Shown here piece after piece: positions 12,163 through 24,049 of a stretch of 64,000 nucleotides of DNA. Under the pieces are notes generated by a model that saw only the letters and a list, made by a program, of their open reading frames with translations, was not told the DNA's origin and made no database searches. This stretch comes from Prorocentrum cordatum (taxonomy: Eukaryota > Sar > Dinophyceae > Prorocentrales > Prorocentraceae), in NCBI GenBank assembly GCA_963575745.1, contig CAUYUJ010010491.1:264994-328993 (forward strand), written 5' to 3'. Position 1 is the first letter of the stretch; each line of letters starts with the position of its first letter. Made by a program: the position numbers and the translations under genes.

Positions 12163-12905
12163 CGTTCTCACCAGTGCCAAGGTTTTCATAGGAGGCGGGC
12201 AATACCCCCACTTTGTGGGGGGGCCGGTTCAAGCTCTACCAAATTTCAAAACGACTCTTCGCCACCACCCACACCCAGTTTCCCGCCCTATGACGTTCGG
12301 ACACTTCACTTCGTGGCATGCGGACGACCGTGGCTACTATTCAGGGCCCCGCGGCCGACGACGACGGCGTGCGCGCGCGAAGAAAAAACGAATGTGTCCG
12401 CATGGTATTATTTGACAGGGATGATGGCCCTGGCAGGTGCGCAACCGTTGTTGCAGAAGTTCGAAAAATTTGCTCGCAAAAGCCCGTTTGACAGAAATGT
12501 TTAAAAAGTGTTGGGTTTCCTACGAATCCGCAAGAGCGCGCGGGATGAAATTTTGACATTTTTTTTTTGAAAAAAACCATTGGTTTTTTGATGTTTTTAT
12601 GTTAAAATCGCTACGAAAACTAAGGTTTTGGAAGGATTTCGTCTTGCGCGCGCGAATGTCCACTTTACCTTATTTTTTGCAAGGGATTCTTGAAGTTTGG
12701 TTATGTTAGAACAAGAAATGTCCACTTTAGCTTATTTTTTGCAAGGGAAAGCGGGGGGAAACAAAACAACCGGATCCGGACCAACCCGTTTTGCCTGAGA
12801 CTTCCTCACGAAAATGATGAAAATGTGGCTGCGGCCTAGGCGCGGCGGGGGGGCCATGCACCAGGGGCCCCAACAATAATTATTCTTTAGAAGTAATAAT
12901 GTTCA
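12163..12905 (+). repeat. Family A repeat, full unit
   Basis: A near-identical tandem neighbour of the previous unit, joined by a short CAA and tcatttaagactggggacac linker. Confidence 0.85.
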
Positions 12906-12966
12906 ACAACAACAACAACAACCACGACGACGACGACGACAACAACAAAAACAACAAAAACAACAA

Positions 12967-13038
<72 letters not shown>
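12903..13038 (+). repeat. CAA microsatellite
   Basis: CAA with a CGA island and CAAAAA variants, placed between two family A units. Confidence 0.9.
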
Positions 13039-13039
<1 letters not shown>

Positions 13040-13061
13040 CATTTAAGACTGGGGACACTCC

Positions 13062-13798
13062 GTTCTCACCAGTGCCAGGGTTTTCATAGGAGGCGGGCAA
13101 TACCCCCACTTTGTGGGGGGCCGGTTCAAGCTCTACCAAATTTCCAAACGACTCTTCGCCACCACCACACCCAGCTTCCCGCCCTATGACGTTCGGACAC
13201 TTCACTTCGTGGCATGCGGACGACCGTGGCTACTATTCAGGGCCCCGCGGCCGACGACGACGGCGTGCGCGCGCGAAGAAAAAACGAATGTGTCCCGCAT
13301 GGTATTATTTGACAGGGATGATGGCCCTGGCGGGTGCGCAACCGTTGTTGCAGAAGTTCGAAAAAGTTGCTCGCAAAAGCCCGTTTGACAGAAATGTTTA
13401 AAAAGTGTTGGGTTTCCTACGAATCCGCAAGAGCGCGCGGGATGAAATTTTGACATTAAAAAAAAATGGCTTTTTGATGTTTTGATGTTTGTATGTTAAA
13501 ATCGCTACGAAAACTAAGGTTTTGGAAGGATTTCGTCTTGCGCGCGCGAATGTCCACTTTACCTCATTTTTTGCAAGGGATTCTTGAAGTTCGGTTATGT
13601 TAGAACAAGAAATGTCCACTTTAGCTTATTTTTTGCCAGGGAAAGCGGGGGGGAACAAAACAACCGGATCCGGACCAACCCGTTTTGCCTGAGACTTCCT
13701 CACGAAAATGATGAAAATGTGGCTGCGGCCTAGGCGCGGCGGGGGGGCCGTGCACCAGGGGTCCCAACAATAATTATTCTTTAGAAGTAATAATGTTC

Positions 13799-13805
<7 letters not shown>
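13062..13805 (+). repeat. Family A repeat, full unit
   Basis: Fourth full unit, ending in the same taataatgttcaacaac sequence. Confidence 0.85.
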
Positions 13806-13839
<34 letters not shown>

Positions 13840-13945
13840 CCAACAACAACAACAACAACAACAACTACTGCTACTACTACACCGACAACAACAACAGCAA
13901 CAACAACAACAACGACAACCACAACGACAACAACCACAACAATAA
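13798..13945 (+). repeat. CAA microsatellite
   Basis: CAA/CAC array joining family A to family B. Confidence 0.9.
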
Positions 13946-14860
13946 TTTGAAGACTGTTCGCCCTTATATGCTCGAGTGTCCAATATGGCCTGGTTCCCAA
14001 ACCCTCGATACCCGCCCTCTTCGTCTTCGATCGAACCCCTTTTGGGGGGTATACCTTTCTTCCCTGCAGGCCGTGCCCCGGCAAGCGGCGGGGCGGCCGC
14101 GGGCCGTCGGCCTGGCCAGCGGCAGCGCTGATCGGCGGGGCGGCCGCGGACCGTCGACCTGACCCCAAGAGGGACGGACAGGGGACCGACCACGACGACG
14201 ACGACGACGACGACGACGAAGACGACGGCGACGACGACGACGGCAACGACGAGCGAAAGCGAGAGCGAGAGAGAACGACAGCAGGGCCACGAAGGGCACG
14301 AAATAGGCCACGAAGGGCGACAGCGGGGACACGAAGGGAATGCGTATGGGGCCACGAAGAGCGCGAACGAGCGGGGGCCACGAAGTGCAGATAATGCGGA
14401 GCCACAGAAGGCAACTATGAGGCCACTGAGGGTAGCAACTGGGCCACGTAGGACAGTGAAGGGGACACAAATGGCGACAGCGGGGCCACGAAGGGCACGA
14501 CTCCTGGGTGCCTGGGTGTCGGGAGCGCGGCGCTTGGGCAAATTGCAGGAAATCCCAACGCAAGGCCATTCTTCAGTAAGTTGCAAGCAGGTCTCCAGCG
14601 AGAGCGCGACTCCAGAGCGCCGGGAGAGCGATCCCTGAAAAAATTATAAGGAAGTCCCAAGCGAGAGCGCGATTCCTGAATAAAATGCGAGGAAGTCTCG
14701 GGCGGGAGCGGGGGTCCTGGCTAAATTGTGAGGAAGTCTCAAGCGGGAGCCGTTGTTGTTGTAACCCGGGGGCCAGGGGCCCAGTTTGAGCATCAAGACT
14801 TTCCCTGTCGAAAAACAGGGTGCGAGCGTCGAGGGGCACACTTTGATTGAGATTTTCCCG
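13942..14860 (+). repeat. Family B dispersed repeat, copy 3
   Basis: Third copy of the block at 141-965, with a shorter CGA array (about 14,190-14,250). Confidence 0.8.
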
Positions 14861-14954
14861 GCAAAGCAACCTAACAGCGCTGTGTAGGAGCATAACTGGA
14901 AGCATTCCCCTTAAGACTCAGATGAGAATCCAGTTGTAGAATTCTGCTGTTCTC

Positions 14955-15192
14955 GCAGTCGCAGTCGCATTCGCGATGACAGTCGCAGTGGCAACGGCAG
15001 TCGCAGTCACAGCCTCAGCCTCAGCCTGCCTCAGCCGCAGCCTGCCTCAGCCTCAGCCTCAGCCTGCCTCAGCCTCAGCCTCAGCCTGCTTCAGCCTCAG
15101 CCTCAGTCTGCCTTCAGCCTCGGCCTCAGCCTCAGCCTGCCTCAGCCTCACCCTGCAGCAGCCTCAGCCTCAGCCTCAGCATGCCTCAGCCG
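14955..15192 (+). repeat. CAGCCT minisatellite
   Basis: CAGTCG units pass into CAGCCT hexamers. Confidence 0.9.
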
Positions 15193-15246
15193 TGAAAGCG
15201 CCTGGGGGGTCCAACAAGAATAACTGATTCGTAGTAAGACTTCAAG

Positions 15247-15334
<88 letters not shown>

Positions 15335-15463
15335 GCAACAGCAACAGCAACAGCAACAACAACAACAAACAACAAACAACAAACAACAAACAACAAACAA
15401 CAAACAGCAAACAACAAACAACAAACAACAAACAACAAACAACAAACAACTACAACTACAACT

Positions 15464-15497
<34 letters not shown>
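15247..15497 (+). repeat. CAA/CAAACAA microsatellite
   Basis: CAA triplets, then CAGCAA, then a 7-bp caaacaa unit, then CAA again. Confidence 0.95.
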
Positions 15498-15499
<2 letters not shown>

Positions 15500-15756
15500 A
15501 TAGTACGACCACTTTATCAAGGAGGTCGAGTTAGGTTTCATGCGTGTCTCCTTCTCCCTCGCACCCGCCCTCTATGTCCATGAACGCACCAAGGCTCTTG
15601 GGGTTGCCTTGGGCGGTCTTGGGGGCCTCTGGGCCTATCTTGGAGCACTCTTGGGGCACTCTGGAGCCGTCTGGGCTGCTCCAGGGAGGAACCAGGGCCC
15701 ACCGTCCTCTCATGGAGGGTCGGGGCAGCTGTTTTCGGACCGCGGCCCTGCCCCCC
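15498..15756. other. No gene seen
   Basis: Short array-like CTTGGG motifs (about 15,595-15,680) resemble the complement of family C units. Nothing else was recognised. Confidence 0.4.
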
Positions 15757-15758
15757 AG

Positions 15759-15806
<48 letters not shown>

Positions 15807-15808
15807 TC
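15757..15808 (+). repeat. TA microsatellite
   Basis: Alternating TA with one interruption (tgta). Confidence 0.95.
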
Positions 15809-15929
15809 CTCTTCCTATACTTTTGTAAGCCCGGGCGGGGGAAAACCCGTCACCCCCGACAAAAAAAAACGAACCCTCCAGACGGGCCTCGAAGCGGCCA
15901 CCGGGCCTCACATGGCGTTTTGCCAAGCC

Positions 15930-16500
15930 TTCCCAGCACACCTAGGGCGATCAGGGGGGTCATCGGAGACGTCCCAGAGACCCCCAAGACAGCACACCGA
16001 CGTGACCTCAAGATGGCCCAAAAGGTCTCCAGGATGGCCCCAAAGAGGCCTCCAAGAGCATTCCCAAGAAGGCCCCCCGAGGGCGATATTCCATAGGTTT
16101 TTGGTGAATTTTAGGGTTCTCCTCGTTTCGGCTTCCCGACGCTCCAAGACGGCGGTCTTCTGGGCGTCCGAAGCCGCCTGAGAGGCTCCAAAATCGCCCC
16201 ACGACCATCCGAAAGGGCTTCCAGGCAGTCCAAGAAAGCCCCAAAACGGCACAACACGGGTCCAAGATGGCCCTCAGAGAGCCCCATGGCGGCCCAAGAT
16301 GGCCCAAAGACGCCCTCCGAAGAATTCCAAATCGTGATTCGGTCGTTCAGGGAGACCGCGGTTGGAGGCAGGGTGGCCCGAGGAAGCCCCCGGAGGCCCC
16401 CAGAATACGCCCAGGAGGTCTCCAGAAGGCCTTAAGAAAGCCTGAAACAACTGTTGTGAGGCCCCTAGAGGCTCTCCAAGGAGGAGCCTCCGCAAAAAAG
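15930..16500 (+). repeat. Family C composite array, diverged copy
   Basis: Core 1 is recognisable at about 16,085-16,150 (ggcttcccgacgctccaag), flanked by degenerate CCAAGA units. Confidence 0.6.
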
Positions 16501-16715
16501 AGCTGAGGAGGATGGCGAGAATACGGAGGGCATGGCGAACATAAGGAAAAAGAAGCATGGAGGAAGGATAACGAATAACATTATCATAGCGGCGATGCCA
16601 CAAAAGGCAACCAGGAGTTATCGCTAAATTGTCGGCTTGACCTTCCTGCTATTCCGCCTGCATACCAAACTTCAAGGACCCAGGTGCATGGCGCGAAGCG
16701 CCACTGCAGTCTTGT

Positions 16716-17480
16716 ATATATATATACATACATACCTACATACATATACATACATGCATATACAAATATGATTGTATGTATACCCATACATATCTATATA
16801 TGTTTATGTGCATGTGTATGAATGTAGGTATGTATGTATGTATGCATGCATGTATGTATGTATGTAGATATATACGTATGTATAAACATATACACATATA
16901 CATAAACACGTAACTATACATGTACTCATACACATACCCATAATCAGATGAATAGTGTACATGCACATGTACAACACCGTATGAATATGAATATGCATAC
17001 GTATGCACGTATGCATACACATATTTACATATACATACATATATATACATGCATATATATATACATATCGAAACGCACATGTATATATAGTATAGATATA
17101 CGCACATACATATATACATATATATATATATACCTACAACTCTATAATGTCATACATACATTTGCATACACAACTACGTATACATATACAAATACGCGTA
17201 GACGTTCACGTACGTATATGCATGTACATATGCATACACATATGCATGGACATGGACATGTACATACACTTCTGCATATGCAAGTATATACACGTATACA
17301 TAAACACATACATGCATGTATACACATAGCAGTTGCATAAACCATTGTACACATATACATAAACATATACACATATACATATACACATACACATTCATTT
17401 GCATACGAATGTTACATTTACATGTACAGATGCAGATGCAAAAACATATGCGTATATTCATACATTATACATGAACATAA
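16716..17480 (+). repeat. CATA/TATG microsatellite tract
   Basis: Mixed CATA, GTAT, CATG and TATA units over about 760 bp. ORFs here are repeat translations (Y, I, H, M, C and V rich). Confidence 0.95.
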
Positions 17481-17488
17481 AAGGGGAT

Positions 17489-17511
17489 AAACACACACAC
17501 ACACACACACA

Positions 17512-17542
<31 letters not shown>

Positions 17543-17562
17543 GCACACACACACACACACTT
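17489..17562 (+). repeat. CA and CGCA microsatellite
   Basis: (CA)n, then (CGCA)n, then (CA)n. Confidence 0.95.
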
Positions 17563-17859
17563 ACAGAGCAAGAAAAGGATAGACAGACAGAGACAGGGGA
17601 AGAACCAGTAACCCAGCGCCGCCGATGAGGTAGAGCAAATCAGCCGATCCCCGCTTGCCTGGAATGGAAATACGTGTGAGATGATCGGCTGTCCCCCTCC
17701 CCCTTTCCCCTCCCCTGGGGAGGGGCTCCCTGTGAGGGGGCCGGGGGAGGGCCCTGGGGGAGGAGGGGTCTCCGAGCCCATCAACGCTCCCCCGGAGGCA
17801 CCCATTTCTAAACTCTGCGCCCTCCGAGATGCCTAAGTATCGATCTACGCTTGCTCAAG

Positions 17860-18420
17860 CGAGGTTCCAACACGCACAGGAGTCCTGGAAGACGACCAAG
17901 ATAGCATCAGACTGCCCAAGAGGCCTCAAAGACGCCCCAAGAGGGCTCCAAGACGACCCTCGAGAGGACCTCAAGAAGCAAGAATGTCGAAATCCTGCGC
18001 GAAAATTCAATTTGAACATATTTGCAGTTTTGGTCTCAACAGCGTCCAAGCTGGCTCAAGAGGCCCCCATGATCGCTCCTAGACGGCCCAAGAGCCCCCA
18101 AGAGGGCCCCATGACGTCAGAAGAGTATCCAAAGACGGCCCAAGGGGCGCCAAAGATGGCCCAAGAGAGCTCCAACAGGGGCCCGAAGAGGGACCCTATA
18201 GAGGTAACTCGAACTGACATTCCGAGCCCTCCGCCCCAAGAGGACCCCCGAGACCGCCAGCAGGTGCCCAAGAAACTCCCAAGAGGCCCGAAGAGGCCCC
18301 CAAGATGCCCAAAAGAGGCACCCAGAGGGTCCCCAACAGGCTCCTAAAGGCCTCGCCCGTTGACGTCATCCCTCGTCTGGGGGACGGCGGAATGGCGTAA
18401 GCCTCTTGAATACAGACATG
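17860..18420 (+). repeat. Family C composite array, copy with 3' end
   Basis: Core 1 at about 17,990-18,055 is diverged and core 2 is at about 18,190-18,240. It ends with a block (cggcggaatggcgtaagcct, 18,384-18,403) shared with 58,100-58,125. Confidence 0.65.
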
Positions 18421-18642
18421 TCCTGTGCAACAAGCGCCCTGCTGGTCCCATCCTGGCTCCAGCAAGCATATGTCGAGGCTTCGCAGGAAAGCAGCCATGT
18501 CCACTTCGGGCTCGTCGGTGTAAACGATGGCGCCAGCATGACGAATCACAGGAGCTGCGACCTTGGAAAGAAACGCATGATAATGCCGCTTGGAAGGCAC
18601 CGGTGTACAACCGATGCGCCTCAAAGGCAGACTGTCCACCAC
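18404..18642 (-). CDS. Hypothetical coding fragment
   Basis: A minus-strand frame of about 80 residues with a non-repetitive, mixed composition (for example VIRHAGAIVYTDEPEVDMAAF and CLLEPGWDQQ). It opens near 18,642 and runs into family C repeats below 18,400. I do not recognise a family. It could be an exon or a decayed element, because neighbouring frames at 18,732-19,085 and 19,142-19,516 on the same strand also look non-repetitive but are not in phase with it. Confidence 0.3.
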
Positions 18643-18731
18643 CCGCTAGACGCCGAAAAAAAAATCAGGCGCCCGCCGTCGCAAGACTAAGGGGCGAACG
18701 ATTACACCGATCAGTCTCCGCGCCATGGCAT

Positions 18732-19085
18732 CTAATACGAACGGCCCTTCCAGCTGGGAAGCGTGTCTAGGGCTTGTTCCAGAATGGCAAGCGAGGCAAC
18801 TAGCAATAGATCAAAGTGTGCGCCCCAAAACTCAACATGCTGCGCACAATGAAAGACAAGTGTGCCCGTCGCCTCCCCGTCCCAGCTGCCGAGAAAAATT
18901 GTGAAGCACACCCCGCCTGGTACCAACGACTCCGCTTTTAAGTCGCGACGGTAGCTTGTCCAGACATTGTGTAAGTTCGTGAAGGAAGACCAGTGGCACC
19001 ATGGTGCCCCAAGTGGACATGATGCCAGAATTACCGGCGGTAGTGCAAAGTGTGGGATATGACACATCCTCCATCCTTGAACCAT
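18732..19085 (-). CDS. Hypothetical coding fragment
   Basis: A frame of about 118 residues rich in aromatic and aliphatic residues (for example FDLLLVASLAILEQALDTL). No motif was recognised. A second open frame overlaps it on the same strand (18,832-19,089), so the true frame is uncertain. It may be part of the same broken gene as 18,404-18,642. Confidence 0.25.
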   Translation of the reverse strand: MVQGWRMCHIPHFALPPVILASCPLGAPWCHWSSFTNLHNVWTSYRRDLKAESLVPGGVCFTIFLGSWDGEATGTLVFHCAQHVEFWGAHFDLLLVASLAILEQALDTLPSWKGRSY

Positions 19086-19141
19086 TCACTTGGATTCCTC
19101 CCCATTATTTGATTACTCCTCATTTGACTGTGTGATGCGCG

Positions 19142-19516
19142 TCATGTTGACGCTCGGGCACGACGCCTTCTACATTTGCACTGCGAATGGTCTTGTGTTC
19201 GACGCTGCTGCGCGAAGGAATAAGTACCACAGGTATTGTAAATCATATGCCCAGCCCCAATACGCTGGACAAATAAAACGGGTCTGGCTTGGTACAAAAC
19301 TTTAGCAACAGGCACTCTCTGAACAACATGGTGGCGTGGGCAACCGTGCAAGAGAGTATCTCCACAAACAATGCTTGCGTCAGTGGGATCTTGCTTGAGT
19401 TGGAAGGAATTGGAAGCAATACGCCACCGCACCGTGCTGCTAGGCACTGGGTGGAGCGTCCCCAAGTCCCGCAGACCCCTCTGCACAGAGGATGTGTACT
19501 GTTGCGCGGGGCCCAT
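19142..19516 (-). CDS. Hypothetical coding fragment
   Basis: A minus-strand frame of 124 codons without internal repeats and without a recognised domain. It ends in an Arg-rich stretch. It is listed because the surrounding 18.4-19.5 kb is the only non-repetitive stretch nearby. Confidence 0.2.
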   Translation of the reverse strand: MGPAQQYTSSVQRGLRDLGTLHPVPSSTVRWRIASNSFQLKQDPTDASIVCGDTLLHGCPRHHVVQRVPVAKVLYQARPVLFVQRIGAGHMIYNTCGTYSFAQQRRTQDHSQCKCRRRRARAST

Positions 19517-19569
19517 AGCTCAGAGTTCCGGGCGCTCCTGGCCGCTCCCAAGGCTTCCCGCGCGTCCCC

Positions 19570-20070
19570 GCTTTAAATTTCCAGAGCCAAAAGACGGCTC
19601 GAGAGGCCAACAAGACGCCCCAAAAGAGCTCCACGAGTTATCGGGTAGGTGCTGGCGGATTTTAACGCTCTCGCCTTTTCTGGCTCCCGTAAGCCCCAGA
19701 CGACCCAAAACGTCCCCAAGATGGCCCCAAATTGGCCCAATCGGGCCCAAGGAGGGCCCCAAGACTGCCGAAGACAGCCCCAAGACGGCCCAAAAGGCCC
19801 CCCAAAACGGCCCAAGGAGCCCATCTTGAGGCCCGAAAATGGCTTTCGAGACAACGAAGGAGCGCCCAAGAGGCTTCAAGGGTCGCCCAAAAAGGCCCAA
19901 AAAGGGCCCCATCTGGGCGCCCCGAACATGCCACCGAGAATCCCCAAACAAGCCCCAAGAGGTGGAGAAATCTCCGAGACCCATCCGACGAGACCCCGAC
20001 AGGCATCCAAGACGCCCCGGGCCCACGACCCAGGCAGGGTGGCGGGATGGGCCGAATGACACTAAAAGCC
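19570..20070 (+). repeat. Family C array with 3' block cagggtggcgggatgggc
   Basis: CCAAGA units with a core 1-like sequence at about 19,645-19,695. It ends in a block shared with 26,800-26,845. Confidence 0.65.
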
Positions 20071-20089
20071 GCGAGTTTTCACCCTTGCC

Positions 20090-20245
20090 CCGGTGATCTG
20101 CTGGTGGTGCTCGACTGCTGGTGCCCTATGATGCTTCATGGTTACAACTTCTCGTTTTCGCTACGCTGCTCAATGAGCGGTGCACTATGGATGATGCGAT
20201 GTGGCGTTCGACATCTCATTCTCGCCCTGGTAAAATCCGCCACCG
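20090..20245 (+). repeat. Units of about 90 bp (1.5 copies)
   Basis: Shares phrases such as gctggtgccctatgatgctt with the longer tandem array at 26,860-27,520. Both follow the same family C end block. Confidence 0.6.
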
Positions 20246-20439
20246 CGCATTCAGCATGTCGTGGAGTGCTACAAAACTCACGCAGTCCTGGAAATGAAGC
20301 GCCGCGCGGTTTTAAAAGCCCGGGCCACCAATTTCACAAGGATGTTCAAGGATTCCCGAAATTCCCGGGGACTCACGGGCATCCCCGGGGATTGTCAGGG
20401 TCAGGGATTATCTGGGCGTGTCGCGCGCGTCCCTAGGTA

Positions 20440-20640
20440 GCACAGCCGACCCAAGAGGGCCCATGGACGGCCCAAGAAGGCACCGAATCGCCGCACGATC
20501 GGTCCAAAACGCCCTAGATGGTTTTCAGTCGGCCGAAGGACGACCCAAGAGGCCCCCACGAGAACCCCTAGACGGCGCAAGAAGGCCCCAGGAGGGGCCA
20601 ACAGGGCCCAAAGACAGCCCCACGAAGGGCCCAAAAAAAC
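20440..20640 (+). repeat. CCAAGAGGCCC array
   Basis: A short degenerate array of family C units without visible cores. Confidence 0.6.
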
Positions 20641-20749
20641 GGGGAACACGATGGGGAAAGAGCGATGCGAGGGAAAGGCTGACCGAAGGGCCGATCCCCT
20701 CCCCAGTACCCGTCGGCGCAAGAGGTAACGATAAATGAAGAACGATGAT

Positions 20750-22480
20750 GACGGTTACGCCGTTCTCCACAAGTTCCTTGGCACCGTTGATTTCGCGCTT
20801 CACCACTCTCTCAGCCAATAGATTGGTGCGTGGCTGATGTGGAGTGATGGTGTCGCGGCGTCATCCAAGTTCGTGGCGAGCCTTGATAAGCTAGCCCAGA
20901 ATGTCTCGAATGTCGGCACATGCGCGCTTCACCTCGTCGTTGGGAACAACGAAATGCAGGAACGATACCCCCGTGATTTCTGCGCCCTTATGCACCGCTG
21001 GGCACGCCATGATGGCGCCGGTGACACGGTCGAGAACAGACAAGGCACACACGTCACCGTGTCGGGCGGCAGCCCCAGGGCTGGCCAGCGCGACGCGGTC
21101 TACTGTGAGAGACTCAGCCAAGCGCTCAGAAACGAAGGCCTCGTAGGTAACGTCCTCCAGTGGGGTAGGCGGTCGCCGCGGGTTTGCGCTGTCGCTTGCA
21201 CGGTTTTATCATGCACGCGCGTGCGAGAGCATATCTCGCAGTTCCGGCGCTTGGGGCAGCGCGGCAAGCAGTGTCGAAGTTCGATTGCGCGACGGACACG
21301 CGCAGGCAAAGCTGCGCTGAAACGGTCGCGGACGGGCCCCACGCTGTCGGGCCCAAAAGATGGCATGAGCTGCCGCGCGGGAACGCGACGGGCCTGACCT
21401 TCGGGGGCGGCGAGTCCACATCCATCCTGTCTGGTCCACAACGCGCCATAGTCATCGACTTCGATGAGACGCGCTATTGAAAATGCCGAAAGGCAACCAT
21501 CCAAGCCCAAAGATTCACTGATAAACCTGAGCTCGGGCATCTGGAGACTGATATGCTTATCCACAGAGCGTTCACCGCTGGCGGGTTCCTAGATGCGCTC
21601 GTCGCCTATAGAGGTGGATTGCGTCTCTGCGCGGGACAGGCCGCCGTTGCCCCCGATGCGATGCGCCGAGCCACTGTCTAGAACCCATGAGCGTGAAAGA
21701 TCTGCGGGGTCTTCGAAGGCGCCGACGCAAGAAATCCACCCCGCAATCGGACACTACGCGGCGTAGTCGGTCGCGCTGGCACGAAGGCGGCAGGCACCCG
21801 GCAGTCAAGGTCACGTCGAATAGCGCCAATCATCTTGGGTGCTGCATCACGCGCCACTGCGAAATTCTGCCCGGACCGTCTCCACCATTTGTCGGGCAGG
21901 GGCCCCGGGACGGGCGGCGCGGGCAGGGCGATCGGCCGCGCCGCGATGAACTGCGATGACGGGGACGTCCGAGGGAATCCTTGGACGGGAAGCGACGGGG
22001 CGCCGCGCGCCCATGGACCGGCTGCGACGGAGGCGGGAACTGCGGCGGGAGTCGCGGGAGCAGCGGCGGGAGCCTCGGGACGGCGAACGCGAACCCGCAT
22101 GCACCGCGGCCGCCGCGGCAGGATCGACGCGCGCCCCCCGGACTGCGGCGCGGATCGCGGCCCCGGCCAGGGGCGCGGTGACCCCCTGGAGGCCGCGACG
22201 GCCGCGGGCTGCGCAGGCGCCCAGGATTTCTCGAGGGGGTCTCGCGGCCGGAATTGACACGAGGGCACGTGCACTTGTCTCCCGAGATGCACTTGCCCAC
22301 CTTGTAGTAGCTACAGCCTGGCCATATGTGGCGGAGTGCAACGGTCGCCTCATGGATAAGACCCCGTCTGTGCAAACACATGGAAAAAACTGGCGGGCGG
22401 CCCCGTCTCGGGGAACTGCATCATTCCTCGGCTGAGGCAGATGGAAATCGCGACGGCGGTCGAGCACCCGATCCAGCATG
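20750..22480 (-). pseudogene. Decayed copia-type polyprotein (protease-integrase)
   Basis: Minus-strand coding remnants in the gag-PR-INT order, spread over different frames. A CCCH-like finger (C-x7-C-x5-C, final His not present) is at about 22,265-22,320. A protease active site WVLDSGSAHRIGG is at about 21,650-21,695. An integrase zinc-binding motif (HCLPRCPKRRNCEIC-type) is at about 21,215-21,285. An Asp-containing strand with VLDRVTGA is near 21,030. A block at about 20,763-20,832 reads TNLLAERVVKREINGAKEL, resembling the integrase catalytic Glu region. Stops and frame changes separate these pieces and no reverse transcriptase follows. The remnant ends where CCAAGA repeats begin. It is a different lineage from the 16-kb element, because the motif sequences differ. 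Confidence 0.65.
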
Positions 22481-24049
22481 CATCAGCTTGCACTCGACCT
22501 CTTCGCGCACTGACCTTTGTCACGTCCTCATTACCCATGCGACCCGATTCACGCGACTGGATCCATCGACAATTGATTTGACACAGAACATTGAGCCCAT
22601 TCCCAAAATTCTCAATGGAAGCGCGCCGACCTGCGTTGAGGATGTGCAAATTCAAGTCTGACGCCACCGCCCACCCCGAATCATGGCCCCCCTTCGACGC
22701 CGGCCTCGCACTGTGCGCAACGCAGACGAACTTTGCGCTACGCTTGGCGAGTCACTACTTTGCTGCGCCCGCGCGTCAACCCCCGCGCGCGCAAGCGGCG
22801 CTGGCCAGGCTCGTCTCGCGCCGCTGGCACGCGCCTCGCGCTTCGCCCGCAGCGGAGACGCGCGCGATGACATCGGCGATCGCGCGCGGATTTCCAGCGC
22901 GCGCCAACCCCGCCGCGCGCCATGCGCGCACGCGGAGGCATCAGCGGGTGCGCGGAATCCCAGCGCGGGCGCGAGCCTTCCGGGCGCGCGGAACGCACGA
23001 CGACAAATCGAACGACTAAAGCGCGTGATCAATCTGTCGCGGCCAACATTCCCACGGATTTTAAAGCGCGAACAGCGCTTCTGCAACTTTTGTTGAACGT
23101 CGTCAAAAAACATATTCTCGTCGCCACTTCGGGCTGTCGCGGCTCTGCGCCGCCTGCGGATTCTGTCGCCAGCCGCCTTTTTTGGTGGTCTTTGGCACTA
23201 AATTGGAATACGTGGTCAACCTATGCTTCTGGGGGGGTCGAGGGCCCCCCGCTGTGTCCTCGGCCCTTCTTTGCGACGTCGGCACTTTCGTCGCAGCCCG
23301 TTTTGTTCGGCACCCCTCGCGGTAGGATTCAGAATTAACTCGCCCCCCCCCCACCCACCGCCACCACCACGCACGCGTGTTCGGGGCCCTTCACGGCCAG
23401 ATCCATCTTCCATGCCTATCACGTTTCGCATGCCCCCGTCACCCCGTCTGGAAAAATGCCCGGGCGCTGCCCATGGAAGTCCGGCCCCCCGCCCTGGCCC
23501 ACCCCCTGGAGCGACCGCGCGCAAACGCTGGGAGGGCGGGGGGCGCGACGGGCGCCGCGGCTTCATTCGTTGAAAATTCACGCGAATGATTCAAAGTTCG
23601 CGTCGTTCGTCGCTTTGTGATCCCATGGAAATGGACGGAGTAACTGACCATTGCTGAAGGCAACGCAGCAGCGTTCCCGCGGGTCTCGCGCAGGCGGCCT
23701 CGCTGCCGCGGCGGTAGAGCGCCCGATACGTCCGCGTCGACTGCGCCGAAGTCAAAGGAGCCCACCTGCGGCGCGAATCGCCGACGAAGCCACGTGCAAC
23801 TATTGTTCAGGGGCGCTCTTCGGCGCCCTGCACCACGCAGCAGCGTCGCCGCGCACCCGTGGATGCCAGCGCATCTGAAGACGGAGAAAATCCAGAATGG
23901 CACGAAGGTGTCTCGCGAAGCTCCAAGAGTGCGCGATCCCTGCCTGGCGCGAACTACTCGAGACCATCCTCGCGCGCGCATCGCGTCGACGCGCTCGAAG
24001 TCGCGGATAGCGTCGCCAACGTCCTCAACGCCCTAGGAGCGTGAAGTCA
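22481..24049. other. No gene seen; GC-rich unassigned DNA
   Basis: GC-rich sequence with overlapping Arg/Ala/Pro-rich frames on both strands and no recognisable motif. It may be a degraded interior of the decayed element. Confidence 0.4.

Noticed and set aside
21830-22292. Pro/Ala-rich ORFs on both strands
   Set aside because: They overlap each other in GC-rich DNA within the decayed element; only the short protease and zinc motifs are convincing.
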